From VRUE01 sp963703175 (GTDB taxonomy: Bacteria; Actinomycetota; Thermoleophilia; Solirubrobacterales; 70-9): a stretch of 64,000 nucleotides of DNA. Positions 16,796-25,399 of the stretch are shown here, piece after piece (within the stretch, counting starts at the first letter, position 1; the number at the start of each line of letters is the position of its first letter). Location: NCBI GenBank assembly GCA_963703175.1, contig OY969794.1:372001-436000 (forward strand), in the 5' to 3' direction. The notes beneath the pieces were generated by a model, which was given only the letters and a program-made list of their open reading frames with translations, had not been told where the DNA came from and did no database searches. A program made the position numbers and the translations under genes.

Positions 16796-18354
16796 AGGTG
16801 GTCGAGGCGGACATCGCGATCGTCGGCTCCGGCGTCTGCGGCCTGCTGGCTGCCTGGGCGCCGATGCAGGACGGCGCCCGTGTGGCGATGCTCGAGCGCG
16901 GCGCCCTGAAGACGCACGCCGAACAGCTCGCCACGCGCGAATGGGCGGCCGACGTGCCCGGAGCGCAGCCAAACGACGAAATCGCCCCCGGCACCCCTCC
17001 CTATCCCTGGAGCTATGTCTATGGCGTCGGCGGCTCCTCGCTGCACTGGTCCGGAACCACTCCGCGCTTCGTCGCCAACGACTTCAGGATGCGCTCGGCC
17101 TACGGGGTGATGGTCGACTGGCCGGTCTCTCTCGACGATCTCCTGCCCTACTACCGCCGCGCCGAGCAGGCGCTCGGCATCTCCGGTGCGCCCGACCGCG
17201 AGGGCCCCGCCGCCGGCCCGGCGCTGCCCGGCTCGCGAACCTTGCCCGCCCATCCGCACAGCCCGATGGACAAAGTGGTCGGCAAGTACCTGGAACCTTT
17301 CGGGCCGCTGCCGCAGGCGCGTCCCTCCGAGCCGCTGCAGGGCCGCCCGAGCTGCTGCGGCTCGGCGACCTGCGACCTTTGCCCCGTCGACGCCCGCTTC
17401 TCGGCGCTGAACGGGCTGCGCGCCGTGTTCGACCATCCCAACCTCAGCCTGCGCCGGCAGACCGTCGCAGCGCGGCTGCACACGGCGGCGGACGGCCGCT
17501 CGATCGAGGGAATCGAGGCGATCGGCGAGGACGGAGGGCAGGTGCTCGTGCGCGCGCAGCGCTACGTGCTCGCGGCGAACGGCTTCGAAAACCCGGGCAT
17601 CCTGCTGCGCTCGGGATTGGATCGCGGCGACGTCGGCCGCTACCTCTCCGACCACGGCCATATATCGATCTTCGCGACGCTGCGGCGCGACGTGCGACCG
17701 GGCTATGGAACCACCCTGGTGACCGGCCTCTCAGAGGCGTTCCGCGACGGCTCCTTCCGCTCCGAGCGCGCCGCGGCGATCGTCAGCCCGTTCAACCCGG
17801 GCGTGCCGCTGGGTCCGTTCGTCGCCAACGGCGTCGTCGCCGGGCGGAGCGGCGAGGAGGTGCGCGAGCAGGCGCTGGCGGAGTGGAAAAGGATCCTCCC
17901 CCTCGACATGCTGAGCGAAGACAAGCCGCAGCGGGCCCGGCGCGTCACCCTCTCGCCCAAGCGCGACTCCTTCGGCCTGCCGCTCAACCGGGTCGCCTAC
18001 TCGGAACCGAGCGGTTACGAACGGGCCGGGATCGACGCCGTCCTCGACAGCTTGCGCGAGCGTCTCGCTCCTTTGGGCGTGAGCGACGTCGTCGCCAAGC
18101 CCGGTCCCCGCGGCGGCCACCTGCTGGGAACCTGCCGCATGGGCTCAGGGGAGGAGGGCGTCGTCGACGCCCAACTTCGCCACCTCGACCTCGAGAACCT
18201 GTTCGTCGCCGGGGGGTCCGCCTTCCCCACTTACGGGCCGGTCCACCCGACGCTCACCATCTCCGCCCTCGCCCTGCGCCTTGGCGACCTCCTGGCACGG
18301 GAGGTCAGGCCGAGCGCCGCAACGCCCGCAACTCACGCAGGTCTTCGAGGCTGA
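16792..18354 (+). CDS. GMC-family FAD oxidoreductase
   Basis: 520 residues. The GTG start overlaps the previous stop (GTGA). The FAD motif is AIVGSGVCGLLAAW (about residues 8-21); VYGVGGSSLHWSG is the GMC signature 1 region. SCCGSATCDLCPVDAR is the Cys-rich loop seen in gluconate/sorbitol-type GMC dehydrogenases, and GGHLLGTCRMG with VHPTLTISALALR at the C-terminus supplies the catalytic His region. Inferred role: oxidation of a sugar alcohol or sugar, possibly with the small-subunit-like segment fused to the preceding glycosyltransferase. Its last 50 bases overlap the convergent flippase gene. Confidence 0.85.
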   Translation: MKVVEADIAIVGSGVCGLLAAWAPMQDGARVAMLERGALKTHAEQLATREWAADVPGAQPNDEIAPGTPPYPWSYVYGVGGSSLHWSGTTPRFVANDFRMRSAYGVMVDWPVSLDDLLPYYRRAEQALGISGAPDREGPAAGPALPGSRTLPAHPHSPMDKVVGKYLEPFGPLPQARPSEPLQGRPSCCGSATCDLCPVDARFSALNGLRAVFDHPNLSLRRQTVAARLHTAADGRSIEGIEAIGEDGGQVLVRAQRYVLAANGFENPGILLRSGLDRGDVGRYLSDHGHISIFATLRRDVRPGYGTTLVTGLSEAFRDGSFRSERAAAIVSPFNPGVPLGPFVANGVVAGRSGEEVREQALAEWKRILPLDMLSEDKPQRARRVTLSPKRDSFGLPLNRVAYSEPSGYERAGIDAVLDSLRERLAPLGVSDVVAKPGPRGGHLLGTCRMGSGEEGVVDAQLRHLDLENLFVAGGSAFPTYGPVHPTLTISALALRLGDLLAREVRPSAATPATHAGLRG

Positions 18355-19741
18355 TCGCGCCGAACAGCAGCGCCAGCGGTGGGTAGGTGAGCGGCGCGGC
18401 CAGCAGCAGCGGCGCGGCCGGCGTGCCGATCTTGCGCAGGCCGAGCATGATCAGGGTCATCGCGGCGGCGGCGAGAGCAGCGCGGAGGACGCGACCGAGC
18501 CTGGGCCGGAAGCGTAGCTCGGAGACCACCGCACGCCAGGCTAGGCCGACGACCAGCAGCTCGGTCGCAAGCGTCGTCCAAGCGGCGGCGAGGAACCCGT
18601 AGCGAGGCAGCAGAAAAAGGTTGAGGCCGACGTTGAAGAAGAGGCCGAGCACCGCGTAGCCGACGTAGCGTCGCTGCAGGCCGAGCACGATCACCATGTT
18701 CCCCGAGAGGTAACCGAAGCAGATAACGACGAAGGCGCCCATCAGGATCGGCAGCGCCGGCGCCGCGTCGGCGAATTCGCTGCCGTAGAGCAATTCGATC
18801 GCCGGGCCGGAGGCGGCGAGGGCGACACCGAGGGCGGGAAGGGCGACGACCGCGAGGTACTCGAGGGTCGTCTGCAGCAACTCCCGAACCCGTGCCGGGT
18901 CAGCCGGGTAGGCGGCCGAGACGAGCGGCAGCAGGGTCATGCTGACCGTCAGCGGCAGGAAATGGGCCTGCTCGAGGATCCGGTAGACGGCGGCATAGAG
19001 GCCGGCTTCGCGCGCCCCGTTGAACTCGAGCACGAGGATCTGGTCGATGCGCGCGTAGGCGAGGACGAGCACGCCCGCGGTCGCCAGCGGCAAGCCGACG
19101 CGCGCCAGGGGGGCCCAGAGGTGACGCGAGCCGAGCAGCTGGACGGCGCCGGCCCGCAGCCCGACCCAGACCTGCACCGCGGTGGTGGCCAGCGCCGCGG
19201 CGAGGAAGGCGATCGCGAGCGGGACGAGGCCGCCGCCGGCCGCCTCGACGACGATCGCCGCCACTCCCCAGACGACCGAGGAGAAGGTCATGACGGCGAC
19301 GTTGACGTCGTTGCGCAGGCGCAGCTGCAACAGCGCCCGGATCGTATTGGGGCCGCTGAGCAGGATCGTCGTCGAGACGAGCACCCCGGCAAGCGCCATG
19401 CCGTGGTTCTCGGCGATCAGCAGCGCGACGACGATCGAGACCAGGGTCGCCGGCAGCGAGACGAGGGCACGCAGGGCGATCGTCGCGCCGATCCATTCCG
19501 CCTCGCGCTCGGGCTCGGCCGCCGCTCGTCGCACGCCGACCTGTTCGAGGCCGAGGTCGGCCAGATAGGCGGCGATCTGCACGCCGACGAGCAGGCTCGA
19601 CCATTCGCCGAAGCCGCTGTCGCCGAGCGAGCGGGCGATGACCGCGGTGACGACCACGCCGAGGCCGAGGTTGAGCACGCGCCCGGCCAGCTGGCGCACG
19701 ACGTCGCGGGTGGCGCGCGAACGCGTGCTCTCGGTTGCCAT
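18305..19741 (-). CDS. wzx: Wzx-type polysaccharide flippase (MOP superfamily)
   Basis: 478 residues with about 12-14 predicted membrane segments spread through the whole chain. The start is RDVVRQLAGRVLNLGLGVVVTAVIARSLGDSGFGEWSSLL, the usual first two helices of Wzx/RfbX flippases, and NTIRALLQLRLRNDVNVAVM is the characteristic loop. Known role: flips undecaprenyl-PP-linked repeat units across the membrane. It is divergent from the GT2 gene, with a short shared promoter region. Convergent 50-bp overlap with the GMC gene. First of three flippase-like genes in the window. Confidence 0.87.
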   Translation of the reverse strand: MATESTRSRATRDVVRQLAGRVLNLGLGVVVTAVIARSLGDSGFGEWSSLLVGVQIAAYLADLGLEQVGVRRAAAEPEREAEWIGATIALRALVSLPATLVSIVVALLIAENHGMALAGVLVSTTILLSGPNTIRALLQLRLRNDVNVAVMTFSSVVWGVAAIVVEAAGGGLVPLAIAFLAAALATTAVQVWVGLRAGAVQLLGSRHLWAPLARVGLPLATAGVLVLAYARIDQILVLEFNGAREAGLYAAVYRILEQAHFLPLTVSMTLLPLVSAAYPADPARVRELLQTTLEYLAVVALPALGVALAASGPAIELLYGSEFADAAPALPILMGAFVVICFGYLSGNMVIVLGLQRRYVGYAVLGLFFNVGLNLFLLPRYGFLAAAWTTLATELLVVGLAWRAVVSELRFRPRLGRVLRAALAAAAMTLIMLGLRKIGTPAAPLLLAAPLTYPPLALLFGAISLEDLRELRALRRSA

Positions 19742-19806
19742 CGGCGGCGACTGTACAGGCGCGCCGCGTCGCCCTGACGGCGGAGGCCACTGCGATACTG
19801 CGGCGC

Positions 19807-20961
19807 TTGCCGGAGTCCCTAACCGCCTGCGTGATCGCCAGCGACGAGGAGCGCCGGCTCCCGGCGTGTCTGCAAAGCCTCGATTTCTGCGACGAGATCG
19901 TCGTCGTCGACGGCGGCTCGCGCGATCGCACGGTCGAGATCGCCCGCGCCGCCGGCGCCCGGGTTATCGAGAACCCGTGGCCCGGCTTCGCCGCGCAGCG
20001 CAACGTCGCGCTCGACCACGCGCACGGCGACTGGATCCTCGAGATAGACGCCGACGAGCGGGTCGACCCCGCCCTCGCCGCCTCGATCCGCGCGATGCTC
20101 GCCGACCCTCCGGGCGCGGAGATCCGGATGGCCGCCCTACCGATGCGCGACGTCTTCCTCAGCCGGCCGCTCGGCCCGTCGGCCCGCTACCCGCGCTACC
20201 GACACCGCCTTTTCCGCCGCGAGGCCTTCCGCCACGACGAGTCGCGCACCGTGCACGAGGGGCTCTGGCCCGACGGACCGGTGCTGCCGCTCGAAGGCGA
20301 GCTCGAGCATCTGCTGGCGACGACCTGGCGGGAGGCGCTGGACGACGCGATCGCCTACGCGCACCTCGAGAGCCGCCAGCAGGGGCGCCCGGGGCCGCTC
20401 AGCCTGCTCAAAGGGGCGGTGCTGCGACCAACTGCCAAGTTCGCCTACCGCGCCCTGCTCTACGGCGGCTGGCGCGACGGCGTTCGCGGCCTGGGGAAGA
20501 TCTGGCTCGAGTGCGCCGCCGATTCGCTGGCGACGCTGTTCGGGCTGCGCGGCGGCTCGGGTGAGCGCGGCGGTACGCACGGTGTAGAGCCCCCCCGGGT
20601 GGGCCCGGTGCGCCTCGTCGGCATCGGCCTCGGCGCGTCAAGTGGAGCTCGGCTCGCTGCCTGGCTGGGCGAGGCGGCGGAGGCCGGAGCCGACGTCGCG
20701 CTGATCTGCGGGAGGAGCGCGCCGGATGGCGGCGTCCGCGTCCGGCAGGTTTCGGGGCTCGGCCCGGGTGCGCTGGCGCGCGCCCTCGACGCTGAGGACC
20801 AGTTGCGGCCGATCGATGCCATCGTCCCGGCGGGAGCGCGCGAGCGGCGCCTGTTGGGCTTCGCGCCGGGGGCGCTGAAGGGTGCCGTCCCGCCACTCTC
20901 ACCGGCCCAGGCCCCCGACACCGCGGTGTGGAGCGTGCTAGAGCGGGTACGCCAGGGGTGA
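19807..20961 (+). CDS. GT2-family glycosyltransferase (WaaE/KdtX-like) with C-terminal extension
   Basis: The GT-A domain begins SLTACVIASDEERRLPACLQSL, has VVVDGGSRDRTVEIA and the metal-binding DAD in WILEIDADERVD, then RYRHRLFRREAFRHDESRTVHEG typical of the WaaE-like branch. The open frame begins at TTG 19735; I prefer TTG 19807 because it starts just before the first beta strand and leaves a promoter gap to the divergent flippase. About 120 residues after the transferase end form an unrelated Gly/Ala-rich tail (from about VGPVRLVGIGLGASSGARL) of unknown function. Donor sugar unknown. Confidence 0.78.
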   Translation: MPESLTACVIASDEERRLPACLQSLDFCDEIVVVDGGSRDRTVEIARAAGARVIENPWPGFAAQRNVALDHAHGDWILEIDADERVDPALAASIRAMLADPPGAEIRMAALPMRDVFLSRPLGPSARYPRYRHRLFRREAFRHDESRTVHEGLWPDGPVLPLEGELEHLLATTWREALDDAIAYAHLESRQQGRPGPLSLLKGAVLRPTAKFAYRALLYGGWRDGVRGLGKIWLECAADSLATLFGLRGGSGERGGTHGVEPPRVGPVRLVGIGLGASSGARLAAWLGEAAEAGADVALICGRSAPDGGVRVRQVSGLGPGALARALDAEDQLRPIDAIVPAGARERRLLGFAPGALKGAVPPLSPAQAPDTAVWSVLERVRQG

Positions 20962-20992
20962 TGACCTGCTCCGTGGCTATCCTCTTGGACTC

Positions 20993-21003
20993 GTACAACC
21001 GTC
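20993..21003 (+). promoter_or_regulatory. Shared upstream element GNACAWNCGTC (copy 3)
   Basis: GTACAACCGTC, 64 bp before the GTG at 21068. It sits in TGGAC-N10-GTCCA (20986-21005), the same inverted-repeat geometry as the copy at 8258. Confidence 0.5.
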
Positions 21004-21067
21004 CAGCGAAATACCGGCCTGCGAGATTCAAGTCGAATCCCGGGCCACCCGATAGGTCCCTGCACTC

Positions 21068-22612
21068 GTGGAATTCACCGGCAACCTCCGACTGATCTGG
21101 GCCAGCAAACGCTGGCTGGCGCTGTTCGCGGTCGTCGCCGCGGTGGTCGTCTACGCGATCTCCTCCTCTAAATCCGACGAATACGAAAGCAGCGCCTTGG
21201 GCCAGATCGTCACCACCAGCCAGGCGGCCGGCGAAATCCTCAACGAAGAACAGCTGCTCAGCCTCTCCAACCTCTACGACGAGCTGGCGAAGACCCGCTC
21301 AGTCTTTGACGTCGCCCACGAAGACCCGGCGGTCAAAGGACGCGAGGAAGCGTTCGACGCGAGCATCGAAGTGGAGCCCGAAGCGCGGACCGGGGTGATG
21401 AGCTTCTCCGCGACCACCGGCAACCCGGACGAATCGGCGGAATTCGCCAACGCCTACGCCGAATCCTTCGCCCAGTATCTCGGCGATCTCTCGGTGGCGC
21501 AGCAGAAAACGACGCTGCAGCCGATCCAACAGCGGATCGACGAAATCGAAGGCGAAATCGCCGCAGGCGGGAACAACGGGGCCAGCGTCGCCGGTCTGCA
21601 GGTCGAGCTGCAGGCGCTGCAGAACCAGATCGCCGAACAGAGCGCGAATCCAGGCGACACGATGCGGGTGGTCGAGCACGCCGTACCGCAAAGCACTCCG
21701 GTCGCGCCGACTCCGGCACGCGACGCTCTGCTCGCCTTGATCGGTGCGCTCGTCCTCGGTGCGGTCGCGATCTACCTGCGGGACCTCTTCTTCGACCGCT
21801 ATCGCACCGCGCAGGAGGCGGCCAAAGACCTCGGCCTGACCCTGCTCGGCGAGATCCCCAAGGGACGGGGAACTCCGGCCCTGGAGTCGTTCCGGAACCT
21901 GCGCACGGCGACGCTGCTGACGCTCGAACGGGCCGGGACGGGAGACGAGGGATCGAACGGCTCGGGCACGGCGCAGGGAGCAAAGACCGTGCTCGTGACC
22001 GGCGCCGAGTCCGGCTGCGGCAAGAGCTACGTCGCGGCAAACATCTCCCGCACCCTGGCGGCGGAGGGTCGGCGGGTGACGGTCGTGGACGGGGACCTGC
22101 GGCGACCGACGCTGCATCAGGTCTTCGACAAGTCCCTCTCCCCGGGCCTCAGCGACCTGCTCATCGTCGAGAACGCGCCAAGCCCGTCTGACGTCGCAGT
22201 CAAGGTGAGCCTCGCGGCCGACGGGGGGCCCACCGGCGGCGAGCTGATGGTGGTCCCCGCCGGAGCGCACGCCGAGGACGCGGTCGAGTCACTCTCTTCG
22301 GCGAGGATGAAATCGGTCGTCCAGTTCCTGCGCTCCGACAACGACGTCATCGTCTTCGACACTCCGCCGGCACTGGTGGTGGTCGATCCCGTCGTCCTCG
22401 CCCGCTACGCGGACGGGGTCGTGTTCGTCGTCGACTCGCGCCGCACCAGCCGCCGTGACGCTCGCCGCGCAGTCGAGGCGCTACGGGCGATCGGCGCGCC
22501 GATGTTGGGCTTTGCCTTCAACCGGTCCAACACGAAACAGACTCGCTACGACGCCTACAGGCCGCGCGAAGGGGCCCTGCCGGTGTCCCGCACCAAGGAG
22601 ACCGCAGCCTGA
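21068..22612 (+). CDS. Wzz-type chain-length regulator fused to BY-type tyrosine kinase
   Basis: 514 residues. Two membrane helices (about 14-32 and 220-238) flank an extracytoplasmic coiled-coil region (QPIQQRIDEIEGEIAAGG to LQALQNQIAEQ), as in Wzz/PCP co-polymerases. The cytoplasmic domain is a bacterial tyrosine kinase: Walker A GAESGCGKSY (about 312-321), Walker A' VVDGDLRRPT (about 339), Walker B VIVFDTPPAL (about 427). Only a few tyrosines lie near the C-terminus (RYDAYRPREG), so the autophosphorylation cluster is short. Role: controls polymer length and export by phosphorylation cycling. No good Shine-Dalgarno precedes the GTG start, although the frame fits. Confidence 0.9.
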   Translation: MEFTGNLRLIWASKRWLALFAVVAAVVVYAISSSKSDEYESSALGQIVTTSQAAGEILNEEQLLSLSNLYDELAKTRSVFDVAHEDPAVKGREEAFDASIEVEPEARTGVMSFSATTGNPDESAEFANAYAESFAQYLGDLSVAQQKTTLQPIQQRIDEIEGEIAAGGNNGASVAGLQVELQALQNQIAEQSANPGDTMRVVEHAVPQSTPVAPTPARDALLALIGALVLGAVAIYLRDLFFDRYRTAQEAAKDLGLTLLGEIPKGRGTPALESFRNLRTATLLTLERAGTGDEGSNGSGTAQGAKTVLVTGAESGCGKSYVAANISRTLAAEGRRVTVVDGDLRRPTLHQVFDKSLSPGLSDLLIVENAPSPSDVAVKVSLAADGGPTGGELMVVPAGAHAEDAVESLSSARMKSVVQFLRSDNDVIVFDTPPALVVVDPVVLARYADGVVFVVDSRRTSRRDARRAVEALRAIGAPMLGFAFNRSNTKQTRYDAYRPREGALPVSRTKETAA

Positions 22613-22629
22613 GCCGGCCGACGCTCGCT

Positions 22630-24075
22630 ATGCCGGACCTCGGCGTGGCGATCGCGGTCAGTGCCACCGGGATCGCCACCGGCCTTGTTCTGGTCGAGGC
22701 GATGAACCAGTTTGGTGCCGTCGGCGCGATCGCGCCCGCGGTGCTCGCGCTCGGCCTGGTGCTGCTGCGCTATCCCGCCGCTGCCCTCGGGCTGCTGGTC
22801 GCCAGCGCGATCCTCGTCGAGTCCGAAAGCCAGGGCTTCCTGCCGCCGGCCGGCGTCTTCTACGACGTCATCGCGCTCAAAATGACGCCGCAGGACATGC
22901 TGCTGCTCGCGGGGCTCACTGGTGTCCTGCTCCGCTTCGTCACCGAAAGCGAGCGCCCCCGCCTCCCGGAGCCGCTTACCGCGCCGCTGCTGCTGCTCGC
23001 CGCAGCAGTCCTCACCGGCGTGGTCGTCGGCCACTACTCGCACATGGTCAGCGTCGGCGAACTCTTCCATCGCTCGCTCACCTCCAGCTACATCATCCTC
23101 ATCCCCCTGCTGGCGGTGAACGCGATTCGCAGCACGAGCGCACTCAAGCTCTTCCTCGCGGTCGGTGCCGGGCTCGCCTTCTTCAAGGGCGTGTCCGGCG
23201 TATACGTCGCCTTCGCCGGCCTCGGGTCGACGGTTGAATCGGAGACGATCAGCTATCTCAACCCGGTGCCGAATCTGACCATGCTGATCTTCGTCCTCGG
23301 CGTCGTCGCGGCGCTGGTCCGGCGCGTCAAGGTGCCGGGCTGGATGCTCGCCGGGGCGCCGATCGCTTTCCTCGCCCTCGTCGTCTCCTACCGCCGATCC
23401 TTCTGGATCGCCGGCGCCCTCACCCTGATCGTGGTGATCATCATCGCCAGCCGCCGTCGCGGCCGCGCAGTGCTTGCGATCGGCGCCGTTGCGCTGGTGC
23501 TCGCCGTGGTCGGCATCGTCGCGGTGGGCTCCTCCGAGAACCCACAGGCAAGCCCGCTCGTGGAGCGCGCCCAGACCCTGAGCCCGGGCAGTTTCGGCTC
23601 CAACCGCGGCGACCGCTATCGGATGGACGAGCGCAAAAATGTGCTGCAGAACATCCGCGAACATCCGCTCACCGGGATCGGCCTCGGGGTGCCGTGGCAC
23701 GTCCACTACCCACTCGCCGAATCGCACGATCGCCGCTACGCCCACATCGCATTCCTCTGGTTCTGGTTGGCATTCGGCCCGCTCGGCGCGATCGCTTATG
23801 CCTTCCTCCTCTTCAGCGTCCTGTGGACCGCGGCGAGGCTCTGGCGCCGCCACCCTGACCCGATCGTCCAAGTGGGGGCGATCGCCGCCTTCGGCGGTGT
23901 GCTCGCGCTGGCGATCGTCGAGCTGACCGCGACCTTCACCTCGATCGAGCCACGCACTTCGATCCTGCTCGGGGCGATAATCGGCTGGCTGGTCGCCGCC
24001 TGGCGCGATCTGCCGTCCGAAGAAGATGAAGAAGAGCAGGAAGCAAGGGACGCCTTGCCTGCCCCCGCCGCCTGA
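22630..24075 (+). CDS. O-antigen ligase/polymerase-family membrane protein (Wzy-like)
   Basis: 481 residues with about 11-12 hydrophobic helices. The large extracytoplasmic loop contains the Wzy_C/WaaL motif NIREHPLTGIGLGVPWHVHY, and the following HIAFLWFWLAFGPLGAIAYAFLL is the usual helix after the loop. VSYRRSFWIAGALT is another family landmark. An acidic tail (SEEDEEEQEARD) ends the protein. Role: polymerises flipped repeat units or ligates the polymer to an acceptor; ligase and polymerase cannot be separated by sequence. It starts 17 bp after the kinase. Confidence 0.85.
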   Translation: MPDLGVAIAVSATGIATGLVLVEAMNQFGAVGAIAPAVLALGLVLLRYPAAALGLLVASAILVESESQGFLPPAGVFYDVIALKMTPQDMLLLAGLTGVLLRFVTESERPRLPEPLTAPLLLLAAAVLTGVVVGHYSHMVSVGELFHRSLTSSYIILIPLLAVNAIRSTSALKLFLAVGAGLAFFKGVSGVYVAFAGLGSTVESETISYLNPVPNLTMLIFVLGVVAALVRRVKVPGWMLAGAPIAFLALVVSYRRSFWIAGALTLIVVIIIASRRRGRAVLAIGAVALVLAVVGIVAVGSSENPQASPLVERAQTLSPGSFGSNRGDRYRMDERKNVLQNIREHPLTGIGLGVPWHVHYPLAESHDRRYAHIAFLWFWLAFGPLGAIAYAFLLFSVLWTAARLWRRHPDPIVQVGAIAAFGGVLALAIVELTATFTSIEPRTSILLGAIIGWLVAAWRDLPSEEDEEEQEARDALPAPAA

Positions 24076-24079
24076 GCAG

Positions 24080-25168
24080 ATGCGCATCGCCGTCGACGCC
24101 AACGTGCTGGAGGCCAACTGGGGCGGCATTCCCAAGTACCTCGACCGGATCGCGCGGGAGCTGATCGACGGAGGCGACGAGATCCTGCTCCTTGCCAACA
24201 CGCGGCGGCTGTCGCGGCAGATTCCCGGCGCACACGAGGTCGGGGTGCGGATCAAGGGCACGCCGATCTGGCGCCAGGCCTTTCTGCCGCTCTGGCTCGC
24301 CCGCCGGCGCATCGACGTTTTCTGGGCTCCGGAGAGCGTCCTGCCGCGCCGCTGCCCGGTGCCAAGCGTAATCACGATCCACGACCTGGCGACGCTGCGC
24401 TTTGCCGGAGTCAAGCAGGAGAGCCAAAAGCGTCACTTCGGCACCACCGTGGCGCGCTCGGCACGCCAGGCCACCCGGCTGATCGCGGTCTCGCGGGCGA
24501 CGGCAGACGACATCGCCTCTTACTACGGGGTCGGCGAGGATTCCGTCAGGGTGGTGCCCAACGGCGTCGACGAGATCTTTACGCCGGGCAACCGCGCCGC
24601 AGCGCTCGCAGCCGTGCGCGAGCGCTGGGGGGTCGAGAGTCCGTTTGTCCTCCACGTCGGTGCGATCGAGCCCCGCAAGGGCCTCGACGTGCTGATCGGC
24701 GCCGCGGCCCTCGCGGCCGGCGAGAGCGCCGGCTGGCGGGTCCTCATGGCCGGTTTGCCTGGTTTCGAAGGCGGGCCGATCGAAGCGAGGGCGAGAGAGA
24801 GCGGCGCCTGCGACCTGCTTGGCGCGGTAACGGAGGGTGAGCTGCTCGATCTGCTGCGTGCCGCCGGGGCCCTCGCTGCCCCGGCGCTCTACGAGGGCTT
24901 CGGGATCGCGCCGCTGGAGGCGATGGCCTGCGGGACCCCCGCGGTCGTCGCCGCCGACGGGGGCGGGCTCGAGGAGGTCAGCGGGCCGGCGGCCCTGGTC
25001 GTCGGCGAGCGCACTCCGGCCGCCTGGCGCAGCGCGCTGGAGCAAGCGCTGCAGCGGCCCCCGGAGTTGATCGAGGGAGGGATTCGCCACGCCTCGCAGT
25101 TCAGCTGGCCGAGCGTTGCGGCGCAGACGCGCGAGGTGCTGGCCGAAGCCGCGGCCACGCGCCGCTAG
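24080..25168 (+). CDS. GT4-family glycosyltransferase
   Basis: About 362 residues from ATG 24080 (MRIAVDANVLEANWGGIPKYL), 4 bases after the polymerase stop; the longer frame from 24026 overlaps that gene and adds a non-family tail. Features: SVITIHDLATLRF, LIAVSRATADDI, FVLHVGAIEPRKGLDVLI, ALAAPALYEGFGIAPLEAMACGTPAV (donor E(x7)E). This resembles mannosyltransferase B-like members. It is the last gene of the plus-strand run and is followed directly by a hairpin repeat that may act as its terminator. Confidence 0.87.
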   Translation: MRIAVDANVLEANWGGIPKYLDRIARELIDGGDEILLLANTRRLSRQIPGAHEVGVRIKGTPIWRQAFLPLWLARRRIDVFWAPESVLPRRCPVPSVITIHDLATLRFAGVKQESQKRHFGTTVARSARQATRLIAVSRATADDIASYYGVGEDSVRVVPNGVDEIFTPGNRAAALAAVRERWGVESPFVLHVGAIEPRKGLDVLIGAAALAAGESAGWRVLMAGLPGFEGGPIEARARESGACDLLGAVTEGELLDLLRAAGALAAPALYEGFGIAPLEAMACGTPAVVAADGGGLEEVSGPAALVVGERTPAAWRSALEQALQRPPELIEGGIRHASQFSWPSVAAQTREVLAEAAATRR

Positions 25169-25170
25169 AT

Positions 25171-25318
25171 GACGGGATGGCGGGTGCGCCTCTGCGTGAA
25201 TTGACACCCCAGCGCTGCGCGCTGGGGTGAATCTGGTGCGCGGCTTCGCCGCGCAGATAGCGGATTGCATTTCCGCCGCTTCGCGACATTCCCGCAGAGG
25301 CGCACCCGCCATCCCGTC
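25171..25318 (+). repeat. Type-1 hairpin module (copy A) of composite palindromic repeat
   Basis: Outer arms GACGGGATGGCGGGTGCGCC... and its complement (25171-25198 with 25291-25318) form a stem of about 27 bp with one mismatch. Inside are hairpin 1 (CACCCCAGCGC-TGC-GCGCTGGGGTG), hairpin 2 (TGCGCGGC-TTCG-CCGCGCA-like) and the invariant core that begins GGATTGCATTTCCGCC and ends GCTTCGCGACATTC. It lies between convergent genes. Confidence 0.8.
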
Positions 25319-25399
25319 AAGCCACCCAGCTTCGAAGCTGCCTGGAGCGTCTGCGTAGCCTGAGCCGGCTAGCGATGGCGCAGCGAGGGGGTCAGCCAT
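25319..25399 (-). repeat. Degenerate remainder of the composite repeat (spacer plus type-2 edge)
   Basis: AAGCCACCCAGCTTCGAAGC matches the reverse complement of the flank left of copy E (around 47780-47802). TAGCCTGAGCCGGCTAGCG and GCAGCGAGGGGGTCAGCC match the reverse complement of the spacer between copies B and C and the edge of a type-2 module. This copy is therefore an inverted composite whose type-2 half is lost, truncated at the end of the gene at 25400. Confidence 0.6.

Noticed and set aside
22555..24414. A 619-codon minus-strand frame across the polymerase gene
   Set aside because: Highly charged, repetitive translation; the plus strand encodes a clear polytopic Wzy-like protein.
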